DNA from: JAETTH01 sp964455975
GTDB taxonomy: Bacteria > Bacillota > Clostridia > TANB77 > CAG-508
Assembly: GCA_964455975.1 (NCBI GenBank)
Contig: CAYVYP010000005.1
Coordinates: forward strand, 1-44,066
Length of the DNA stretch: 44,066 nt
Reading direction: 5' to 3'
This document shows, piece by piece, positions 34,514 to 42,834 of the stretch. The notes under the pieces are model-generated. The model did no database searches, was not told the origin of the DNA, and saw nothing but the letters and a program-made list of their open reading frames with translations. Positions within the stretch are counted from its first letter, which is position 1. Every line of letters starts with the position of its first letter. Made by a program: the position numbers and the translations under genes.

Positions 34514-35107
34514 ATGGAAATAAATTTCGAAAAAAGATATATACCAATATATACTTTGATTGTGGCAACAGCACATCATATAATTTTAAATATTAATACA
34601 ATATATGGAGAAGTAATAAAAAATGTATGGCCGATAGACGCAATAATACTGGTATTAACATTATTATTTTTATCAATATTTAATAGACAACAAAAACAAA
34701 GAATAGCATTAGGAATTATTTATAAAAAAAGCCCTTTTGAAAAAGCATATAAATACATAAAAAAAGACAATAGAATTTGTAAAGAAGATAAAGAAATTAA
34801 AGAACTAGAAAATATATCAAATGATAGTTTTTATAGTAAATACTATAAACCTGTAAGAGAGAACACAATTGTTAAAAGTAAAAATTCAGAATATTGTGTT
34901 ATAAGAGATATCGTATTTACAATATTCATTATAGGAATAGTAATAACTATTTTAACAATAAGATGGCCAAGTTATTTCTATAAAGAATTAATAGCTAGCA
35001 TGGTTGCTTATATAATAGGCATTATAGCTAGTAAAATGAAAGCCAAAGATTTTGTAAGCCAAGTTGTAATAGAAAAAATATGTAAAAAGGAGGAAAAGGA
35101 AAGATGA
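34514..35107 (+). CDS. Four-segment membrane protein paired with an MBL-fold hydrolase
   Basis: 197 residues with hydrophobic segments at about 10-30, 36-54, 135-155 and 162-178, and a charged cytoplasmic loop between the second and third. GAAAGG precedes the ATG. It overlaps the next gene by 4 nt (ATGA), so the two are coupled. No family recognised. Candidate membrane effector or anchor of a two-gene defence module. Confidence 0.7.
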   Translation: MEINFEKRYIPIYTLIVATAHHIILNINTIYGEVIKNVWPIDAIILVLTLLFLSIFNRQQKQRIALGIIYKKSPFEKAYKYIKKDNRICKEDKEIKELENISNDSFYSKYYKPVRENTIVKSKNSEYCVIRDIVFTIFIIGIVITILTIRWPSYFYKELIASMVAYIIGIIASKMKAKDFVSQVVIEKICKKEEKER

Positions 35108-35997
35108 GTATAATCAAATCATTTTCTGTTGGGGATGGAGATATGTTTTATATACAACATAATTCTGATAACTTTACTGTTATCGATTGTTATATGCATG
35201 AGGATAACAAAGATAGAATTATGAAAGAGATAGAAGAAAAATCTAAAGATAAACAAATACATAGATTTATTTCAACACATCCAGACGAAGATCATATATT
35301 AGGGATAAAAAGCTTCAGAGATAAATTAGGAATTGCAAATTTTTATTGTGTCGATAATAAAGCTACAAAAAGTGAAGAGACAGAAGATTTTAAAGAGTAT
35401 TGTGATTTAAGAGATGGAGATAAGCATTTTTATATTTATGAAGGATGTTCGAGAAAATGGATGAATATGAGTGGGATGGATGACAATGGAGTAGAAAGAG
35501 GAAGTTCTGGAATTAATATATTATGGCCTAAAACCAATAATTCATATTATAAAGAAGCTCTTGAGAAGGCAAAAAATGGTGAAAGTCCTAATAATATTTC
35601 ACCAATCATAAAATACAGTTTAGAAAATGGCGTGAATGTATTATGGTTTGGAGATTTAGAAAAAGATTTTATGGAAAATATAAAAAATGATTTAGATATT
35701 GAAGAAGCAGATATAATATTTGCACCACATCATGGTAGAGAATCAGGAAAAATTCCAAAAGAGATTTTAGATAAAATAAAACCCAAATTAATTATAATAG
35801 GAGAAGCCCCATCAAATAATTTAAATTATTATGATGGATATAATACTATAACACAAAATTCAGCAGGGGATATTATATTTGAATGTGTTAGTGATAAAGT
35901 TCATATATATGTTTCTAACAAAAATTATTCTGTAGGCTTTTTGAATAATGAATATAAGACAAATTATGATAATTACATAGGAACATTAAATGTGTAA
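35104..35997 (+). CDS. Metallo-beta-lactamase-fold hydrolase (ComEC-like domain)
   Basis: A 297-residue MBL-fold enzyme. The metal site HPDEDH (HxxxDH) is in FISTHPDEDHILGIKSF. Later ligands are WFGDLEKD and FAPHHGRESG, as in ComEC-type and stand-alone MBL proteins that act on nucleic acids or nucleotides. AAGGAGGAAAAGG precedes the start. Its pairing with a membrane protein on a defence-rich element suggests a phage-response module (inference). Confidence 0.82.
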   Translation: MSIIKSFSVGDGDMFYIQHNSDNFTVIDCYMHEDNKDRIMKEIEEKSKDKQIHRFISTHPDEDHILGIKSFRDKLGIANFYCVDNKATKSEETEDFKEYCDLRDGDKHFYIYEGCSRKWMNMSGMDDNGVERGSSGINILWPKTNNSYYKEALEKAKNGESPNNISPIIKYSLENGVNVLWFGDLEKDFMENIKNDLDIEEADIIFAPHHGRESGKIPKEILDKIKPKLIIIGEAPSNNLNYYDGYNTITQNSAGDIIFECVSDKVHIYVSNKNYSVGFLNNEYKTNYDNYIGTLNV

Positions 35998-36026
35998 AGA
36001 TTATGAAAAAATCATAATCTTTTTTC
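35997..36026 (+). terminator. Terminator after the MBL gene
   Basis: AAAGATTATGA pairs with TCATAATCTTT and is followed by TTTC. Confidence 0.8.
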
Positions 36027-36038
36027 TATGGTTTCTTT

Positions 36039-36055
36039 GTCACACCTTGGTCACA
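36039..36055 (+). repeat. Right copy of the 17-nt direct repeat, candidate attR core
   Basis: GTCACACCTTGGTCACA, one mismatch from 16498-16514. It marks the end of coding cargo. Confidence 0.6.
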
Positions 36056-36182
36056 CTTCCCACAAAAACCCCCAATATTAGCCTAATTTAAACACACCCA
36101 AACAAACCCCAAAAACCACCCAACTCCTTACTCCACCAAGCTAAACATAATTTAACAAAACCCAGCAATACCAACACTTACA
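36056..36182 (+). other. C-rich, nearly G-free stretch at the element's right end
   Basis: About 125 nt made almost wholly of A, C and T, with repeated ACCC/AACCCC runs and only a few G. There is no open frame of note. Such strand asymmetry is seen nowhere else in the window. It separates the 17-nt repeat from the decayed tRNA copy. Confidence 0.7.
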
Positions 36183-36212
36183 GGCTCATAACTCGAAGGT
36201 CGTAAGCTTGAG
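36183..36212 (+). repeat. Decayed tRNA-fMet fragment (old attR)
   Basis: 30 nt matching tRNA-fMet 16387-16416 at 25 positions. The five differences are all transitions (three C to T, one G to A, one T to C). It covers the anticodon loop to the T-arm. A tRNA-like hairpin with a T-run follows at about 36234-36264. Confidence 0.75.
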
Positions 36213-36376
36213 AATTATTTTGCAATTATGTCACAGTTAGCTAAAAGGCTAGCTGTTTTTTATATTTTTAATAGTTTTGTAACGTCTGGGACGAAAGTTA
36301 ATTAGGTTATATATTTTTTGATGGAAAAGGTGTTTAAATAATAAGAAAGTAATGGTATAATTGTGGAAAAGAAAAA

Positions 36377-36556
36377 GAAGTAATATATTTTGTTGCAAAA
36401 ATGATAGGTGGGGAAATAATACCACAAAAAACAGAAGTATCAGAAATAAAATGGATTAAATATGACAAAGTAATAGATGTAATAACATATGAAAATAAAA
36501 AAGAATTATTTAAAAAAGTATTAAAAGATTTAGAAAATGCTTATTTAAAAATTTAA
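36377..36556 (+). pseudogene. C-terminal remnant of a NUDIX hydrolase
   Basis: About 59 codons ending in TAA and reading EVIYFVAKMIGGEIIPQ...EVSEIKWIKYDKVIDVITY, the typical C-terminal half of small NUDIX (MutT-like) proteins. The NUDIX box itself is missing. It lies directly outside the att fragment, suggesting that an integration event truncated the gene. The rest of 36213-36650 holds only promoter-like and hairpin sequence. Confidence 0.65.
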
Positions 36557-36650
36557 ACACTTAAATGTGACCTTGTCACAGAACTAACAATAAAAAACAA
36601 ATATAATAAAAATAACTTAAGAAATGGAAAACATTTCAAAAGGAGTCAAT

Positions 36651-37313
36651 ATGGAAGAAAACAAAATATTACAAGAATGTGAACAATATGAATTTTGGAA
36701 CAAACTAAATGATGAAAATAAAAAAGATATCATAAAAGAATCTAAAATAGAAATATACAAAAAGAATGAAATAATATATAGTCCAACACAAAAATGTAAA
36801 GGAATAATAAAAGTTATTAAAGGGTGTTGCAGAATATATATAATTTCAGAAGATGGTAGAGAAATAACTTTATATAAAGTTTATGCAGGAGATGTATGCA
36901 CACTATCAGCTTCTTGTATGATGAATGAAGTTATGTTTGATACATTTATGGTAGCAGAAGAAGAAACTCAGCTTGTACTTACAAATGTTTTCGTATTAAA
37001 AAAAATAATGGAAAAAAATATATATGTAGAAAATTATATGTATAAAATGACCATATCAAAATTTTCTGAGCTTATGTGGAGTATGCAAGACCTTTTATTT
37101 ACTAGCCTAGATAAGCGATTAGCTCTTTTCTTAATAAAAGAAGAAAAGGATAAAAAGATAAAGCTAACGCATGAAAAAATAGCAATACAATTAGGTAGTT
37201 CAAGAGAGGTTATATCAAGACTATTGAAAAAATTTGAAAATAATAATTTAATAACATTAGCCAGAAATGAAATTACAATTTTAAGCATACAAAAATTAAA
37301 AGATATTTTGTAG
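36651..37313 (+). CDS. Crp/Fnr family transcriptional regulator
   Basis: A 220-residue regulator with an N-terminal cyclic-nucleotide-binding-like barrel (GIIKVIKGCCRIYIISEDGREITLYKVYAGDVC) and a C-terminal winged helix (LTHEKIAIQLGSSREVISRLLKKFENNNLI). Several Cys in the barrel (CCR, DVCTLSASC) could sense redox or bind a cluster. ATG 36651 follows AAAGGAG; the ATG at 36624 lacks a box. It is 10 nt upstream of ccdA and so heads the oxidative-stress/thiol cluster it may regulate. Confidence 0.9.
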   Translation: MEENKILQECEQYEFWNKLNDENKKDIIKESKIEIYKKNEIIYSPTQKCKGIIKVIKGCCRIYIISEDGREITLYKVYAGDVCTLSASCMMNEVMFDTFMVAEEETQLVLTNVFVLKKIMEKNIYVENYMYKMTISKFSELMWSMQDLLFTSLDKRLALFLIKEEKDKKIKLTHEKIAIQLGSSREVISRLLKKFENNNLITLARNEITILSIQKLKDIL

Positions 37314-37323
37314 AAGGAGACAA

Positions 37324-37959
37324 ATGGATTATTTATTTACTTTTTTAGAAGGTATAGCAAGCTTTATATCACCATGTTTACTTCCAATGCTTCCAATATA
37401 TATATCATATTTTATGGGAGAAGAAGATAAAAAGACCAGTAAAGCTTTGTTAAATAGCATAGGATTTGTATTAGGATTTACAATAGTATTCATATTTCTT
37501 GCAATTTTTGCAAGTAGCCTAGGTGGTGTAATTAGTAATAGTATTAAATATATAAAGATTATATTTGGAATAGTAATTATTATACTAGGATTGAATTATA
37601 TGGATATACTAAAATTAAATTTTTTAAATAAATCAAATCAAATAAATGCAAATGTAAAAAATTTAAATTTTTTTAAAGCAGTATTATTTGGAAGCTTATT
37701 TTCTATAAGTTGGACTCCCTGTGTTGGAACATTTTTAGGATCAGCATTATTATTAATAGCAAAACAACAAGATATGTTAAGAGGAATATTGCTAATGCTT
37801 GTATATTCAATAGGTCTTGGAATACCACTTATAATTTCTGTTGTGCTAATTGAAAAATTAAAAGAAATATTTGATTTTATAAAAAGAAATTATGATATAA
37901 TAAAGAAGTTATCTGGATTAATTCTAATTGTAATGGGAGTATATATTATATTTTTCTAA
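37324..37959 (+). CDS. ccdA: CcdA-type thiol-disulfide transmembrane reductant carrier
   Basis: A 211-residue protein with six membrane helices. The two conserved Pro-Cys motifs, SFISPCLLPMLP (helix 1) and SWTPCVGTFLG (helix 4), pass electrons from cytoplasmic thioredoxin across the membrane. GAAGGAG precedes the ATG. It lies between the Crp/Fnr gene and the thioredoxin gene, its likely partner. Confidence 0.93.
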   Translation: MDYLFTFLEGIASFISPCLLPMLPIYISYFMGEEDKKTSKALLNSIGFVLGFTIVFIFLAIFASSLGGVISNSIKYIKIIFGIVIIILGLNYMDILKLNFLNKSNQINANVKNLNFFKAVLFGSLFSISWTPCVGTFLGSALLLIAKQQDMLRGILLMLVYSIGLGIPLIISVVLIEKLKEIFDFIKRNYDIIKKLSGLILIVMGVYIIFF

Positions 37960-37975
37960 AATGGAGGAATTTAAT

Positions 37976-38419
37976 TTGAATAAAAAAATAGTATTTATAT
38001 TAGTAAGTATTATATTTATTGCAATATTAATAACAACTAGTGTAATTTTAAACAATAAATATAATGTTGCTACTAAACAAAATAACCAAATAAATAAGGA
38101 GGAAAAGAAAATGAATGTTTTAAAAGTAACAGGTAAAAATTTTGAAGAAGAGGTACTAAAATCTGAAAAAACAGTTTTAGTTGATTTTTATGCAGATTGG
38201 TGTGGACCATGTAAAAGCTTATCACCAATAGTTGATGAAGTAGCAGAAGAAAATGAAAATTTAAAAGTAGTAAAAGTTAATGTAGATGAAGCACAAGATA
38301 TAGCATTAAAATATCAAGTCATGTCAATACCAACATTAGTGGTAATAAAAAATGGGCAAGAAGCAAATAGATCTGTTGGATTAGTTAGTAAATCAAAAAT
38401 AATAGATATAGTAAAATAA
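37976..38419 (+). CDS. Thioredoxin with membrane anchor and possible internal cytosolic start
   Basis: A thioredoxin-fold protein with WCGPC in VDFYADWCGPCKSL and the cis-Pro MSIPTLVV. TTG 37976, 8 nt after GGAGG, gives 147 residues with a membrane helix at about 4-24, placing the domain outside as a CcdA partner. An ATG at 37961 overlaps the GGAGG box. A second, perfect AAGGAGG at 38096-38102 precedes ATG 38111, which would give a 102-residue soluble thioredoxin of normal length. One gene may therefore yield an exported and a cytosolic form. Confidence 0.9.
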   Translation: MNKKIVFILVSIIFIAILITTSVILNNKYNVATKQNNQINKEEKKMNVLKVTGKNFEEEVLKSEKTVLVDFYADWCGPCKSLSPIVDEVAEENENLKVVKVNVDEAQDIALKYQVMSIPTLVVIKNGQEANRSVGLVSKSKIIDIVK

Positions 38420-38438
38420 AAAGAAAGAGGGAATATAT

Positions 38439-38819
38439 ATGCAAAACGAATTAATAATAAAAAAATGCAAAACATGTGGAGCATTAGTTAAAGTTTTTAA
38501 TGATTGTACATGTGATAATTGTGGAATAAAATGTTGTGGAGAAGAAATGCAAGCTTTAATACCAAACTCAGTAGAAGCATCTTTAGAAAAACATATTCCA
38601 ACATATGAAAAAGTAGAAGATGAAATATTTGTAAAAGTAAATCATCCAATGGAAAAGCAGCATTATATTGAGTGGATATCTTTAGTAAAAGATAATACAG
38701 AATATACAGTTAAGCTATATCCAGAACAAAATGCAGAGGCTAGATTTAAATATATACCAGGTTCAACAATTTATGCATATTGCAATAAACATGAATTATG
38801 GAAAAAAGATGTAGAATAA
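38439..38819 (+). CDS. dfx: Desulfoferrodoxin / superoxide reductase
   Basis: A 126-residue non-haem iron enzyme that reduces superoxide to peroxide. The N-terminal CKTCG...CTCDNCG is desulforedoxin-like, in altered form. The catalytic Fe(His4Cys) site is visible as EKHIPTYE, VNHPMEKQHYIEW and YCNKHELW. It is the last gene of the Crp-CcdA-thioredoxin cluster and ends at a hairpin. It supports an anaerobic, oxygen-sensitive host. Confidence 0.94.
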   Translation: MQNELIIKKCKTCGALVKVFNDCTCDNCGIKCCGEEMQALIPNSVEASLEKHIPTYEKVEDEIFVKVNHPMEKQHYIEWISLVKDNTEYTVKLYPEQNAEARFKYIPGSTIYAYCNKHELWKKDVE

Positions 38820-38833
38820 TATTTAGTTTAATG

Positions 38834-38863
38834 AAAGAGAATTCGTAAAAGAATTCTCTTTTT
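38834..38863 (+). terminator. Terminator of the thiol/superoxide cluster
   Basis: AAAGAGAATTC pairs perfectly with GAATTCTCTTT, followed by TT. Confidence 0.85.
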
Positions 38864-38923
38864 AAGTATTTTATAATATCTAATACAATGATATAATTAT
38901 CAAAAAACAAGGAAAAGGATCAA

Positions 38924-39841
38924 ATGGAAAGATATAGACATTTAAATGAATATTTAAAAAATAAATTTGGAGAACGTACACTTAAACTTTGTATAGATGG
39001 AGGATTTACTTGTCCAAATAGAGATGGTACATTAGGGGATGGTGGATGTATTTATTGTAGTGAAAAAGGTTCTGGAGAGCTAATAAATAATATAAAAGGA
39101 ATAAGTGAGCAAGTAAAATATTATTTTACAACGTATAGAGCAAAACGAGCAAATAAATTTATCGCGTATTTTCAAAATTTTACAAATACATATGATACTA
39201 TAGAGAACTTAAAATTAAAATATGATGCTGCATTAATTGATGATAGAATAGTAGGATTGGAAATTGGTACAAGACCAGATTGCATTACAGAAGATGTGGC
39301 TAAATTGTTGAAAACATATACTGAAAAATACTATGTTTGTGTAGAACTTGGACTACAAACTAGTAATAATGAAATAGGAAAAGTAATTAATCGCGGATAT
39401 ACAAGTGAACAATTTACAAAAGCAGTAGAAATTTTAAATAAATATAAAATAGATGTTGTAGCACATATTATGGTAGGATTACCAGGTGAAACTAAAAAAG
39501 ATATCTCAGATACAGTGAATTTTATAAATGAACATAACATACAAGGAGTAAAAATCCATTCTACTTATGTTGTCGAAAATACTGTATTAGCACAAATGTA
39601 CAGAAATGGCCAATATAAAGCTTTAGATTTAGATGATTATATAGAAACTTTAATATATATAATGACACATTTAAATCCAAATTTAATAATTCATAGAATT
39701 TCAGGAGATGCACCAAAAAATCTTTTAATAGCACCAAATTGGAATTCTCATAAAATGTGGATTTTACATGGATTTGAAAGAAAATTTGAAGAACGAAATT
39801 TATGGCAAGGAAAATTTTATCAAAATAAATTAACTAAATAA
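38924..39841 (+). CDS. TIGR01212 family radical SAM protein (YtqA-like)
   Basis: A 305-residue radical SAM enzyme with the unusual cluster motif CPNRDGTLGDGGCIYC preceded by LCIDGGFTC, typical of the YtqA/TIGR01212 group. GTRPDC, VELGLQTS and HIMVGLPGET form the SAM barrel. Its substrate is not known from sequence. AAGGAT precedes the ATG. Monocistronic. The next 220 nt to 40061 hold a small hairpin (AAATTACC/GGTAATTT near 39980) and nothing else. Confidence 0.93.
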   Translation: MERYRHLNEYLKNKFGERTLKLCIDGGFTCPNRDGTLGDGGCIYCSEKGSGELINNIKGISEQVKYYFTTYRAKRANKFIAYFQNFTNTYDTIENLKLKYDAALIDDRIVGLEIGTRPDCITEDVAKLLKTYTEKYYVCVELGLQTSNNEIGKVINRGYTSEQFTKAVEILNKYKIDVVAHIMVGLPGETKKDISDTVNFINEHNIQGVKIHSTYVVENTVLAQMYRNGQYKALDLDDYIETLIYIMTHLNPNLIIHRISGDAPKNLLIAPNWNSHKMWILHGFERKFEERNLWQGKFYQNKLTK

Positions 39842-40061
39842 TAAGTACTTAATTATACAATTGTTATATTAAAAATTATTTGTAGTGAAAATGAATAAAA
39901 AACAGCAAAAACACGTGGTTTTGAATAATAATGTAATAGTTATTTGCCTAAAACACATAAAACAACTTAAAACCTAAAAAATTACCTATTTTTGGTAATT
40001 TACTTTCTTTGATAAATAGTCTATTTTATATACATCAGTTTAGTCAAATAAAGGAGTTTAA

Positions 40062-41060
40062 ATGAAAAAAGCAAAACCGCGAAGTAAGCAAGTATATTTA
40101 AGAAATATGGTGTTTAACTATTATAATAAAGAAATGAATAGTGCAACTAATAGTTTTATACAAAAAAATCCTAATATATCAGACATACAATTTCATCTTT
40201 TACAGACAACAAAGGAAGAAGAAAAAATAAAAAATATCTTATTAAATATCGCATATTTTTATGATAGAAATTATATTGGGAATAAAGATTTTATGCAAAT
40301 ACCAAATATGAAAAATATTATAGAAAATACTACTTATTATCCAATGATTATAGCATCTGAAAATGAAACACCTTATAATGAAGATATTTTAGGAGTTACA
40401 ACAATAAAAATAGAAAATAATGAGAGTATTATAGATAATCCATATTTTCCAACTAAAAATGAAAATGTATTATCTATTACAGGAATTTTAACTAGATTAA
40501 ATTTAAATGATAATTGTAAGAGAATAAGAGGAATAGGAAAAACTTTATTTAAGACTGCAATAAAAGGTGCATACAATATTAATAAACAAAATAAAGTAAG
40601 ACTAATATGTAAAATTGATTGCAGAAACAAAAACAGTTTAAAATCAATAACTAAAGCTGTAAAGGAATTACAAGAAGAGAATATCGATATACAAATATTT
40701 ATTGATGGATATTATGAAATTTTAAATAAACAAAATGATTTAATAGAGGCTCCAACATTTATATTAGAAATAGACTTAAATAAAAATCAAAAAATTAGTA
40801 ATAATATTGTTGAGTTTTCTTATTTAAATTGTAAAGATACAAGTGTATTAAGTAATCTAACTAATATTATAAAAGAAAATACGCAAGAAATAAAAAGATA
40901 TATTAATGTTGAAAATGAGAACATAATAATATATCACAAAATACAACCAATAAATGCTATAAATACAATAATTGACGTAGGTAATTCTGCAAATGGTAAT
41001 AACAGAGTACCTGTTTTACCAAGTTTACAAATAGAATATGCAGAAAATACAGTAATTTAA
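40062..41060 (+). CDS. Unknown protein with GNAT-like motif, paired with the GshF-like gene
   Basis: A 332-residue cytosolic protein of unrecognised family. At about residue 147 the segment RIRGIGKTLFKTAIKGAY resembles the acetyl-CoA-binding loop of GNAT acetyltransferases, followed by a strand with CKIDCRNKNSLKSI. It precedes the ATP-grasp gene by 20 nt in the same orientation, so the two probably act in one pathway making a modified peptide or thiol (inference). AAAGGAG precedes the ATG. Confidence 0.55.
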   Translation: MKKAKPRSKQVYLRNMVFNYYNKEMNSATNSFIQKNPNISDIQFHLLQTTKEEEKIKNILLNIAYFYDRNYIGNKDFMQIPNMKNIIENTTYYPMIIASENETPYNEDILGVTTIKIENNESIIDNPYFPTKNENVLSITGILTRLNLNDNCKRIRGIGKTLFKTAIKGAYNINKQNKVRLICKIDCRNKNSLKSITKAVKELQEENIDIQIFIDGYYEILNKQNDLIEAPTFILEIDLNKNQKISNNIVEFSYLNCKDTSVLSNLTNIIKENTQEIKRYINVENENIIIYHKIQPINAINTIIDVGNSANGNNRVPVLPSLQIEYAENTVI

Positions 41061-41080
41061 GAAATAGAAAGAGAGAAATA

Positions 41081-42805
41081 ATGAAAAACATATATAATAT
41101 TAGCGTAGAAAGAGAAGCTTTAAGATGTACAAATGAAGGAAAATTATCCAAATTGATGCATCCAGAGAGTTTTGGAAATAAAGAAAAAAATAAATTTATA
41201 ACAACATCTAAAATAGAACAACAAATAAAAATATGTACACCAAAATGCGAAAATATTTCTGAATGTTATATAAAATTAGAAGAAATAACAGATATTGTTT
41301 TATATGAATTACATCAGAGAAATGAATTATTATGGGCAGATAGCAAACCTTGTTTAGAAGCAAATGAAGGACTATGTTCAAATGTAAAAATTAAGTTTGA
41401 ATTTATTAAAGATGGATATGAAGAAATAAAAAATAAATATAATAATGTGCCTAATAGTATAGAAGAAGCATATACATTTATAAAAAATAATATGAATAAA
41501 AATATAAAAGAATTAAAATCTATATATGGTAATATAGAAATTAAAATTGAAAATAATGAGCTTCAAATAGATAACATTACTTTAAATTCATTTGATAGAA
41601 GCGGAATTTCAATAGAGGATCTAGAAAATTTAATATTAGAAATATTTGCGTGCCTATTAAATGATTTTGATTTTAAAAAAATAAATCATGAATTTTTACT
41701 AAAATGTGAAAATGTTATTAAAAATGAATTGCAACACAGAAGTTTAGAAAAAATAAATGAATTAAAAGAAGATAAAATACTAGAAATTTCAAAAGAGCAT
41801 ATGAAAATTGGATATGATGAAAGATACCGTTTGAAAAATTATCCTAAATTATTAGCAGAAGCTGCAATTCTTATTAAAGATGCATTATCACAAGGAATTG
41901 ATTATAAAATTTTAAATGAAACTACAAGTTTTGCACAATTAAATGATAATGGTCATAAAGAGTTTATAATAGAAGGTAATAGAACTAATCGAGACTCATA
42001 TATATTCCCGATTATTACTGATGATAAATTAGTATCTAAAAATATTATGAAAGATTATGGATTAAGTGTTCCAGAAGCTATATTATTAAATAATAATATG
42101 AATCAAGAAGAAAAAGATGAATTATTAGAGCCATTTTATAATAGTAAAATAGTTATAAAACCAAGAAATACAAATATGGGAACTGGAATAACAGTTTTTA
42201 GTAATATACCTTCAAAACAACAAATAGATGAAGCAGTAAAATATGCTTTTAAATTTGATGAAGATGTATTAGTGGAAGAATATATAAAAGGAATGGAATA
42301 TAGATTTCTTGTTGTTGATGGAAAGTGCGTAAGTGTAGCCCATAGAAGAATTGCTAGTGTAGTTGGTAATGGAAAATCAACAATAAAAGAATTAATAGAT
42401 GAAAAGAATAAAGAACCATGGCATGCATTGACAGGAACACCAGTAAAAATAGAAGAACCGGTAAAAATATATTTAGCAAGTCAAGGATATACCTATGATT
42501 CTATTATAGAAAAAGATAAGAGAGTATTTTTAAGGACAAATTCAAATTGTTCAACTGGTGGTGAAAGTTTAGATATGACTGAAAAAATGCCAGAATATTT
42601 TAAAAAAATTTCAGAACAAGCAGCTAAAGCATTTGATGCAAAGGTTTGTGGAGTGGATTTAATTATTGATGATTTAAATTTAAAGAATTATTCTATAATT
42701 GAAATAAATGATGACCCAGGATATTCAATAAATGAGTGGCCATATGAAGGAAAAGGAGAAAAGGTAGGAATTGCAATTTTGAAATTATTAGGATATTTAA
42801 ATTAA
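41081..42805 (+). CDS. GshF-like ATP-grasp ligase with shortened ligase domain
   Basis: A 574-residue protein. Residues 1-105 resemble the start of glutamate-cysteine ligase in GshF (SVEREALRCTNEGKL, HPESFGNK, CTPK, NELLWAD). The rest of that domain, normally about 450 residues, is cut to about 250. From about 290 it is a full ATP-grasp domain (DSYIFPIITDDKLVSKNIM, VIKPRNTNMGTGITVF, EEYIKGMEYRFLVVDG, GVDLIIDD, IEINDDPGYSINEWP). GshF is usually about 750 residues. It may make glutathione, gamma-glutamylcysteine or another peptide with the upstream partner. The ligase half may be inactive. Confidence 0.78.
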   Translation: MKNIYNISVEREALRCTNEGKLSKLMHPESFGNKEKNKFITTSKIEQQIKICTPKCENISECYIKLEEITDIVLYELHQRNELLWADSKPCLEANEGLCSNVKIKFEFIKDGYEEIKNKYNNVPNSIEEAYTFIKNNMNKNIKELKSIYGNIEIKIENNELQIDNITLNSFDRSGISIEDLENLILEIFACLLNDFDFKKINHEFLLKCENVIKNELQHRSLEKINELKEDKILEISKEHMKIGYDERYRLKNYPKLLAEAAILIKDALSQGIDYKILNETTSFAQLNDNGHKEFIIEGNRTNRDSYIFPIITDDKLVSKNIMKDYGLSVPEAILLNNNMNQEEKDELLEPFYNSKIVIKPRNTNMGTGITVFSNIPSKQQIDEAVKYAFKFDEDVLVEEYIKGMEYRFLVVDGKCVSVAHRRIASVVGNGKSTIKELIDEKNKEPWHALTGTPVKIEEPVKIYLASQGYTYDSIIEKDKRVFLRTNSNCSTGGESLDMTEKMPEYFKKISEQAAKAFDAKVCGVDLIIDDLNLKNYSIIEINDDPGYSINEWPYEGKGEKVGIAILKLLGYLN

Positions 42806-42834
42806 AATAGACCTTTTTTAAGGTCTATTTTAAA
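42804..42834. terminator. Bidirectional terminator
   Basis: AAAATAGACCTT pairs perfectly with AAGGTCTATTTT between the convergent GshF-like and SufB-like genes. Confidence 0.85.

Larger units (their letters stand above)
16434..36212. mobile_element. Integrative element at tRNA-fMet with DpnII and other defence cargo
   Basis: About 19.8 kb between the intact tRNA-fMet and a 30-nt decayed tRNA copy (25/30 identical). Inside are a tyrosine integrase with a DUF6076-like partner, a divergent Cro-like and Xis-like pair, a primase-like and a DUF927-like replication protein, and several defence genes. A 17-nt direct repeat (GTCACACTTTGGTCACA, one mismatch) at 16498-16514 and 36039-36055 may mark the real attachment cores. 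The integrase sits mid-element rather than at an end, so this may be two accreted elements. No conjugation genes are visible. Confidence 0.75.
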
